A stretch of DNA of 64,000 nt from Ursus arctos (Eukaryota > Chordata > Mammalia > Carnivora > Ursidae). Each line of letters starts with the position of its first letter. Positions within the stretch are counted from its first letter, which is position 1. A program made the position numbers and the translations under genes. The DNA lies in the NCBI RefSeq assembly GCF_023065955.2, contig NW_026622963.1:13585001-13649000 (forward strand), in the 5' to 3' direction. The notes beneath the pieces are model-generated. The model made no database searches. It had not been told where the DNA came from and saw only the letters and a list, made by a program, of their open reading frames with translations. Shown here in pieces: positions 57,378 to 64,000 of this stretch.

Positions 57378-60300
57378 TGTGAAGTTCCTCTTTTTTTTAT
57401 TATTTTATATTAGTCACCATACAGTATATCATTAGTTTTTTATGTATGTTCCATGATTCATTGTTTGTGTATAACACTCAGTGCTCATGCAATATGTGCC
57501 CTCCTTAATACCCATCACCAGGCTAGCCCATCCCCCTACCTCCCTCCCCTCTGAAACCCTCAGGTTGTTTACTGGAGTCCAGAGTCTCTCATGGTGTCTC
57601 TCCCCCTCTGATCCCCCCCCTTCTGTTTTCCCTTCCTTCTCCTAATGTCCTCCATGCTATTCCTTATTTTCCACATGTAAGTGAAACCATATGATAATTG
57701 TCTTTCTCTGCTTGACTTATTTCACTTAGCATAATCCCCTCCAGTTCCATCCATTTGATGTAAATGGTGGGTATTCATTCTTTCCGATGGCTGAGTAGTA
57801 TTCCATTGTATATATGAACCACATCTTATTTATCCATTCATCTGTTGAAGGGCATCTCAGCTCCTTCCACAGTTTGGCTATTGTGGACATTGCTGCTATG
57901 AACACTGGGGTGCATGTGCCCCTTCTTTTCACTACATCTGTATCATTGGGGTAAATACCTAGTAGTGCAATTGTTGGGTCATAGAGTAGCTCTATTTTTA
58001 ACTTTTTCAGGAACCTCCATACTGTTTTCCAAAATGACTGTACCAACTTGCATTCCCACCAAGAGTATAAGAGGGTTCCCCTTTCTCCACATCTTCTCCA
58101 AGATTTGTTGTTTCTTGCCTTGTCAGTATTTGCCATTCTAACTGGTATAAGGTGGTATCTCAATGTGGTTTGGTTTGAATTTCTCTGATAGCTAGTGTTG
58201 TTGAACATTTTTTCATGTGTCTGTTAGTCATTAGTATGTCTTCTTTGGAGAAGTGTTTGTTCATGGCTTCTGCCCATTTTTGGACTTGATTATTTGTTTT
58301 TTGGGTGTTGAGTTTGAGAAGTTCTTCATAGATCTTGGATACCAACCCTTTATCTATAGTGTCATTTGCAAACATCTTCTCCCATTCATGGGTTGGTTTT
58401 GTAGACTGTTTCCTTTGCTATGCAGAAGCTTTTGATCTTGATGAAGTCCCAAAAGTTCATTTTTGCTTTCGTTTCCCTTGCCTTTGGAGACATGTCTTAA
58501 AAGAAGTTGCTGTGGCTGATGTCAAAGAGGTCACTGCCTATGTTCTCCTCTAGGATTTTGATGGATTCCTATCTCATATTGAGGTCTTTCATCCATTTGG
58601 AGTTTATCTTTGTGTATAGTGTAAGAGAATGGTCGAGTTTCATTTTTCTGTATATAGCTGTCCAATTTTCCAAGCACCATTTATTGAAGAGACTGTCTTT
58701 TTTCCATTGGATATTTTTTCCTGCATTGTCGAAGATCAGTTGACCATGGAATTGAGGGTCCATTTCTGGGCTCTCTATTTTCTTCCATTGATCTATGTGT
58801 TTGTTTTTGTGCCAGTACCATGCTGTCTTGGTGATCACAGCTTTATAATATAGCTTGAAATCATGCAACGTGATGTCCCCAGCTTTGTTTTTCTTTTTCA
58901 ACATTTCCTTGGCAATTTGGGGTCTTTTCTGGTTTCACACAAATTTTAGGATTGTTTGTTCCAACTCTTTGCATAATGTCAATGGCATTTTGATCAGGAT
59001 GGCGTTGAAAGTATAGATGGCTCTGGGCAGCATAGACATTTTAACAATGTTTATTCTTCTGATCCATGAGCATGGAATGTTTTTCCATCTTTTTCTGTCT
59101 TCTTCAATTTTTTTCAAAAGTGTTCTGTAGTTTCTAGAGTATAGATCCTTTACCTCTTTGGTTCGGTTCATTCCTAGGTATCTTATGGGTTTTGGTGCTA
59201 TTGTAAATGGAATCGATTTCCTAATTTCTCTTTCTACAGCTACATTGTTGGTGTATAGGAAAACAACTGATTTCTGTGCATTGATTTTGTATCCTGCCAC
59301 ATTGCTGAATTGCTATATGAGTTCTAGTAATTTGGGGGTGCAGTCTTTTGGGTTTTCCACATAAAGTATCATGTCATTTGCGAAGAGAGAGAGTTTGACT
59401 TCTTCTTTGCCAATTTGAATATTTTTTATTTCTTTTTGTTGTATGATTGCTGTTGCTAGGACTTCTAGTACTATGTTGAACAATAGTGGGGAGAGTGGGT
59501 GGGCATCGTTGTCGTGATCCTGATCTTAAGGGAAAAGCTCTCAGATTTTCCCCATTGAGAATGATAGTCACTGTGAGCTTTTCATAGATGGTTTTTATGA
59601 TATTGCAGAATGTTCCCTCTATCCCTACATTCTGAAGAGTTTTAATCAGGAAAGGATGCTCTATTTTGTCAAATGCTTTTTCTTCATCAATTGAGAGGAT
59701 CATATGGTTCTTGTCTCTTCTCTTATTAATGTGTTCTATCACATTGATTCATTTGTGAATGTTGAACCACCCTTGCATCCCAGGAATAAATCCCAGGCGG
59801 TCATGATGGAGAATCTTTTTAATGCACTGTTGGATACTATTGGCTAGGATCTTGTTGAGAGTTTTGGCATCCATATTCATCCGGGATATCAGTCTGTAAT
59901 TCTACTTTTTGATGGGGGTCTTTTCCTGGTTTTGGGATCAGGGTAATGCTGGCCTCACAGAATGAGTTTGGAAGTTTTCTGTTTGTTTCTATTTTTTGAA
60001 ATAGCTTCAGAAGAATAGGTATTATTTCTTCTTTGAATATTCGGTAGAATTCCTCCAGGGACTCCATCAGGCCCGAGACTCTTGTTTTTTGGGAGGTTTT
60101 TGGTCATTGCTTCAATTTCATTACTGGTTATTGGTCTATTCAGGTTGTCAATTTCTCCCTGTTTCAGTCTTGGTAGTTTACAGCTTTTCAGGAAGGCATA
60201 CATTTCTTCTGGGTTGCTTAATTTATTGACATATAGTTGATGATAATTTCTAATAATTATTTCTATTTCCTTGGTGTTAGTTGTGATCTCTCCCCTTTCA

Positions 60301-60715
60301 TTCATAATTTTATTAATTTGGGGCCTTTCTCTTTTCTCTTACATAAGTCTGGCCAGTGATTTATCAATCTTACTAATTCTTTCAAAGAACCACCTTCTAA
60401 TTTTGTTGATCTGCTCTACTGTATTTCTGGTTTCTAATTCACTGATCTCTGCTCTAATCTTAATTATTTCTCTTCTGCTTATTTATTTTTCCTTCTCCAG
60501 TTCTTTAAGGTGTAAAGTTAATTTGTCTATTTGAGATTTTTCTATTTTTTGAATGAGGCTTGGATGACTATGTATTTCCCCCTTAGGACCACCTTTGCAG
60601 TATCCCATAGGTTTTGGACTGATGTGTTTTTGTTTTCATTGGTTTCCATGAATAATTGTTTAAGTTCTTCTTTGATTTCCTGGTTGACCCAAACATTCTT
60701 TTTTTTTTTTTTTTT

Positions 60716-60813
60716 AAATTAAACTGGATGCTTTTCCAAAGTTCCTGTTGTTTCATTTGAGTTCATATAGAGTACTTGAACTTCCTAACCCAGGTTGCTA
60801 GAGTGGTTAGATT
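60716..60813 (-). other. Transduced non-SINE cargo
   Basis: AAATTAAACTGGATGCTTTTCC to GGTTGCTAGAGTGGTTAGAT is neither L1 ORF2 (which reads directly across the duplication) nor Can-SINE. It lies inside the target duplication and ends in a poly(A), so it entered together with the SINE. Its genomic source is not in this window as far as I can see. Confidence 0.85.
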
Positions 60814-61010
60814 TATTTAAGATTTTATTTATTTATTTATTTATTTGACAGAGAGACAGCCAGCAAGAGAGGGAACACAAGCAGGGGGAGTGGGAGAGGA
60901 AGAAGAAGGCTCCCAGCGGAGGAGCCTGATGTGGGGCTCTATCCCATAAAGCCGGGATCACACCCTGAGCTGAAGGCAGATGTTTAACGACTGAGCCACC
61001 CAGGCACCCC
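60814..61010 (-). mobile_element. Can-SINE with 3'-transduced flank
   Basis: The SINE runs from its CACCCAGGCACCCC head at 61010 to an AAGATTTTATTTATTTATTT tail near 60814. The duplication TGACCCAAACATTCTT (60685-60700 and 61011-61026) does not abut this tail. Instead, about 98 bp of non-SINE sequence and a second poly(A) (T-run at 60699-60715 on plus) lie between. Confidence 0.94.
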
Positions 61011-61304
61011 TGACCCAAACATTCTTAAGCACGATGGTCTTTAGCTTCCAAGTGTTTGAATTCCTTCCACTTTTTTTTCTTGTGATTGAGTTCCAGTTTC
61101 AAAGCATTGTGGTCTGAGATTATGCAGGGAATAATCTCAGTTTTTTGGTGTCAATTGAGACCTGATTTGTGACCCATTAAGTGGTTTATTCTGGAGAAAG
61201 TTCCATGTGTGTTTGAGAAAAATGAGTATTCTGTTGTTTTAGGGTAGAACGCGCTGTATATGTCTATGAGGTCCATCTGGTCCAGTGTATCATTCAAAGC
61301 TCTT

Positions 61305-61348
61305 GGTTTTTTTGTTTGTTTGTTTTTTTGTTTGTTTGTTTGTTTTTT
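61305..61348. repeat. (GTTT)n simple repeat in L1
   Basis: Tandem GTTT units with two longer T-runs, within ORF2 of the full-length L1. Confidence 0.9.
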
Positions 61349-61929
61349 GATCTTCTGCTTAGATGAGCTGTCTATTGCTGAGAGTGGAGTGTTGAGGTCT
61401 CTTACTATTGAAGTATTATTATGAATATTTTTATTTTGGTTAACAGTTGGCTTATGTAGTTGACTGCTCCCATGTTGGGGGCATAGATATTTAGAAATGT
61501 TAGATCCTTTTGTTGGATAGACCCTTGAAAAATGATATAGTGTCCTCTGTATTTCTTACTACAGTCTTCAGCTTAAAATCTAATTTGTCTGATATGAGAA
61601 TTGCTACCCCAGCTTTCTTTTGAGGTCTCTTGGCATGAAACATGGTTCTCCATCCCCTCACTTTCAGTCTAGAGGTGTCTTTAGGCTCAAAATGAGTCTC
61701 TTGTAGACAGCATAAGGATGGGTCCTGTCTTTTTATCCAATCTGCAATCCTGTGCCATTTCATGGGAACATTTAGGCCATTCACATTGAGAGTGATTATT
61801 GAAAGATATGATTTTATTGTCATCGTGTTTCCTGTGAAGTCCTTGTTTCTATAGATTGTTTCTGTAAATTTCTGGTCTATATTACTCTTGGGGGTCTTTC
61901 TTCTTTTATAGATCTCCCCCTTAATATTT

Positions 61930-62746
61930 CTGCAGGCCGGCTTGGTGGTCACATATTCTTTCAGTTTCTGCCAGTCTTGGAAGCGCCTTGTCTCTCCATC
62001 CACTCTAAATGACGGCCTTGCTGGATAAAGTATCCTTGGTTGCATGTTCTTTTCATTTACTATCCTATATATGTCTTGTAGCCCTTTCTGGCTTGTCAGA
62101 TCTCTGTGGACAGGTCTTACGTTATTGTGATGTTTCTCCCTCTGTACTTAAAAAATCTCTTACCCCTCTCCACTTTCAGGATTGTTTCCTTGGATCTAAG
62201 ATTTGTGAATTTTACTATTATATGTCATGGCATTGGTCTGTTCTCATTGATCTTGGGAGGGGTCCTTTTTGCCTCTTAGACATGAATGCTTGTTTCTGTC
62301 CCCAGATTAGGGAAGTTCTCAGCTACGATTTGCTCAAGTATATCTTGTAGACCTCTCTCTCTCTCCACCACCTCAGGGATTCTAATAATTCTGACATTGG
62401 AACGTTTCATGGCATCATTAATCTCTCTCAGCCTGATCTCTTGGGCTTTAATCTGTTTGTCCCAGGCCTCCTCGGTTTCCTTCTTTTCTATCATCTTATC
62501 TTCTAGCTCACTAAATCATTCTTCTGCCTCGTTTACCCTGGCAGTCAGAGTATCCAGTTTAGACTGAATTTCATTCATAGCATTTTTATGTTCGGCCTGA
62601 TTAGATCTCATTTCTGCCCTTAGAGATTCTATATTGTTGCTAATATTTTTCTCAAGCCTAGATATTGACTTTATAATTGTTACTCTGAAGTCTATTTCTG
62701 ACATCTTGGTTATATCCATGTCTATTAGTTCTGTGGCAAAGGCCAC
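61930..62746 (-). pseudogene. L1 ORF1 (RNA-binding protein), broken
   Basis: The coiled-coil N-terminus reads from 62746 (ELIDMDITKMSEIDFRVTII, SISRLEKNISNNIESLRAEM) to a TGA at 62516-62518, where related copies have an Arg/Ile-type codon (…NEAEE-FSELEDKM). The same frame continues to 62276 with the start of the RRM (RSNVRIIRIPEVVERERG) and ends at another stop within TSIHV. The C-terminal end (ILYPARPSFRVDGETRRFQD) lies in the open frame 62045-61500. Confidence 0.92.
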
Positions 62747-63672
62747 AGTCTCTGGTTCTTTTTTTTTGTTGGGGGTTCCTCCTCTTAGTCACTCTGTTGG
62801 GGGGGGGGGGGTAGAGGGAATGTACAGAGTCCACAGTATTAACCATGACCCAAGAAAGATGCACCTGTTTTATAGGGACCTTAGGGTTGTTGTCCTCTTT
62901 TTCTTCCAGGCTGTCTTCTGGGGGAGGAGCCTATTGTGCTGATACTCAGGCAACCCTGCTTGGGCAGAGTTGCCCTGCCCCCTGTTGCAGTGAGGGGGGG
63001 TTCGCTCAGTGAAAACCGGTTTCTTGGGGCTTGTGTTCTCTGGTGGCTTTCCCTGGTGGCTTTCCGTGTTCTTCTGAGAATTGGAGCAAAAGTGAACGGA
63101 TCCAAACCTCATCTCAGAACACAGAAATCACAGTCTGCTCTTCACTGAGCTCTGCAGGCCACACTGTCTCCATTTCTGTCTGTGCTGCTAAAAACTGCAG
63201 CCTTTCCAGTTGTGCGCCCCACAGCAACACTCCCAGAGGTGGAACCCAGGGCTGGGCATGTCTATTCCTTTTGTGCTTCAAAAAGGGTGAGCTGCCCCCA
63301 GTTCCTGTGCGTGCAACCGCAGCTCCTGGATCCTGTCTGGGGGCTGCACTAAAGTCCTTTTCCCTCTGCAACCAGTCTGCGAGTCCATGCCTAGTACCCA
63401 GCATTGGATGCTTTTGCACTCTGGTGTTATATCACCTTCCCAGAGCCAACTTATGGCAGCTTCCTCCCCCTTCTGTTTTTCTTCTGATATCTGCGCACAG
63501 TATCATACCTTAAGACCATCGGAGATATTCTGTTTGTAGAGATCCAGAAATATATTCTTACATCTTGGGCTGATTTTGTGGGTGCTCAGAGTGGTTCAGT
63601 AGATATCCAGCTAAATTCAGGGGACTGGTTGAAATAGGGTCCCCTACTCCTCCGCCATCTTTTCCGTCTCCC
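62747..63672 (-). promoter_or_regulatory. L1 5' UTR / internal promoter region
   Basis: About 0.93 kb of GC-richer DNA precedes ORF1 and begins, on the minus strand, with the AAGATGGCGGAGGAGTAGGG block typical of L1 starts; the AAGATGG core recalls a YY1 site. It holds a run of 13 G (62799-62811 on plus), a tandem 13-bp duplication (TGGTGGCTTTCCC/TGGTGGCTTTCCG, 63041-63066), and a 160-codon frame antisense to the L1 at 63031-63513. Promoter role is inferred from L1 biology and activity is unknown. Confidence 0.75.
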
Positions 63673-63687
63673 TGTGAAGTTCTTCTT

Positions 63688-64000
63688 CTAATACAAGCAG
63701 TGATATATACGGAGATGTTGCTGCCAAGAGCAGCAATGAGAGACTGCAATGTTGGAGCCTTGTGGAGAGTGCAACAGTGAGGCAGTCCTTCCAGGCAGGG
63801 CTCTGCTTCCAATGACCACCCTTCTCTCAGATCTGAGAAACTTGACCTAGTTCAAATTTTTAAAAGATCTCCTTGAAGGCCATGGGAAAGCAGAGAGATA
63901 GTTGTTGGAAGAGATGAGACTGGTCCAGGGTGGAGCATTAGCTGGAAGACAGGGATGGTGAGAGATAGGGAGCCAACTAGCTTGTGATGAATTAGTGGTG
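63688..64000. other. Unassigned DNA to the window end
   Basis: The flank beyond the L1 target duplication, with no repeat or exon recognised. A minus-strand 84-aa frame at 63558-63812 crosses the L1 boundary and is not a gene. Confidence 0.4.

Larger units (their letters stand above)
57726..61823 (-). pseudogene. L1 ORF2 (endonuclease/reverse transcriptase), broken
   Basis: The ATG at 61821-61823 begins MTIKSYLSIITLNVNGLNVP, the endonuclease N-terminus. QETHFEP and VAILISDKLDFKLK follow, and the frame is lost at 61500. Reverse transcriptase text appears in pieces. 59955-60305 holds [20 protein letters not shown] and PDGVPGG. 59374-59742 holds [19 protein letters not shown] and [11 protein letters not shown] frameshift then precedes the catalytic box, which reads FAND instead of FADD (59373-59384). 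C-terminal pieces lie at 58935-59300, 58569-58904, 58160-58375 and 57726-58208 (CWWECK-like [36 protein letters not shown]). The SINE interrupts the endonuclease-to-RT linker. Confidence 0.93.
57393..63672 (-). mobile_element. Full-length carnivoran L1 with target duplication, SINE-interrupted
   Basis: TGTGAAGTTCCTCTT (57378-57392) and TGTGAAGTTCTTCTT (63673-63687) flank the element, with one change. From right to left: 5' UTR starting near GGAAAAGATGGCGGAGGAGT read on the minus strand (63672 to about 62747), ORF1 (62746 to about 61930), ORF2 (from 61823), 3' UTR and a T-rich tail at 57393. It is interrupted at 60701-61010 by a SINE insertion with its own duplication. Excluding that, the L1 is roughly 5.95 kb, a usual full length. 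Coding regions carry stops and frameshifts. Confidence 0.95.

Overview
This window reads as nuclear DNA from a carnivoran mammal. The main evidence is thirteen tRNA-derived Can-SINEs, with heads of the type GGGGCGCCTGGGTGGC, a CT-rich body and AAATAAATAAA tails. There are also many copies of a carnivoran LINE-1 whose 3' end carries recognisable text (TGTGTATAACACCCAGTGCA and similar). The SINE body wording (GATCCCGGCGTTATGGGATC, GAGCCTGCTTCTTCC) looks arctoid (bear/seal-like) rather than canid. A bear such as the giant panda is my best guess, but that rests on memory of the families and is not proved here.

I found no protein-coding exon, tRNA, rRNA, CpG island or CRISPR array. The window appears intergenic or intronic. 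The only credible coding sequences are broken LINE-1 ORF1 and ORF2 genes. Other open frames are short, mostly fall in low-complexity or repeat DNA, and match no family I recognise.

Layout. 1-7.7 kb: part of an MLT1 LTR, unassigned DNA, one SINE, then a decayed L1 on the minus strand holding a 66-bp templated insertion. 7.7-13.5 kb: an L1 tail, a 15-bp minisatellite, MLT1-like and L2 remnants and a SINE. 13.5-24 kb: a nested L1 cluster built around a near-complete plus-strand L1 (about 15.36-22.37 kb), itself broken by two minus-strand L1 insertions and a SINE-linked deletion. 24-30 kb: mostly unassigned single-copy DNA with SINEs and a MIR. 30-36.6 kb: an LTR, ancient L1 segments with younger L1s inside them, a long TG/ATG-rich tract, and two L1s inserted at the same site. 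36.6-49.7 kb: MaLR LTRs, L2s, a SINE, an imperfect palindrome and unassigned DNA. 49.7-54.9 kb: a SINE, two tandem ancient L1 tails, an L1 insertion with a target deletion, a truncated SINE, an L2, and a candidate conserved block. 54.9-57.4 kb: unassigned DNA and MIRs. 57.4-63.7 kb: a complete-length minus-strand L1 with target-site duplications, broken by a SINE that appears to have carried about 100 bp of downstream DNA with it.

The interest lies in retrotransposon mechanics (3' transduction, shared target site, target deletion, templated insertion) and in a few single-copy blocks that might be conserved regulatory DNA. I see no sign of a new multi-gene system. All coordinates of ancient repeats are approximate, and subfamily names are from memory of consensus sequences.
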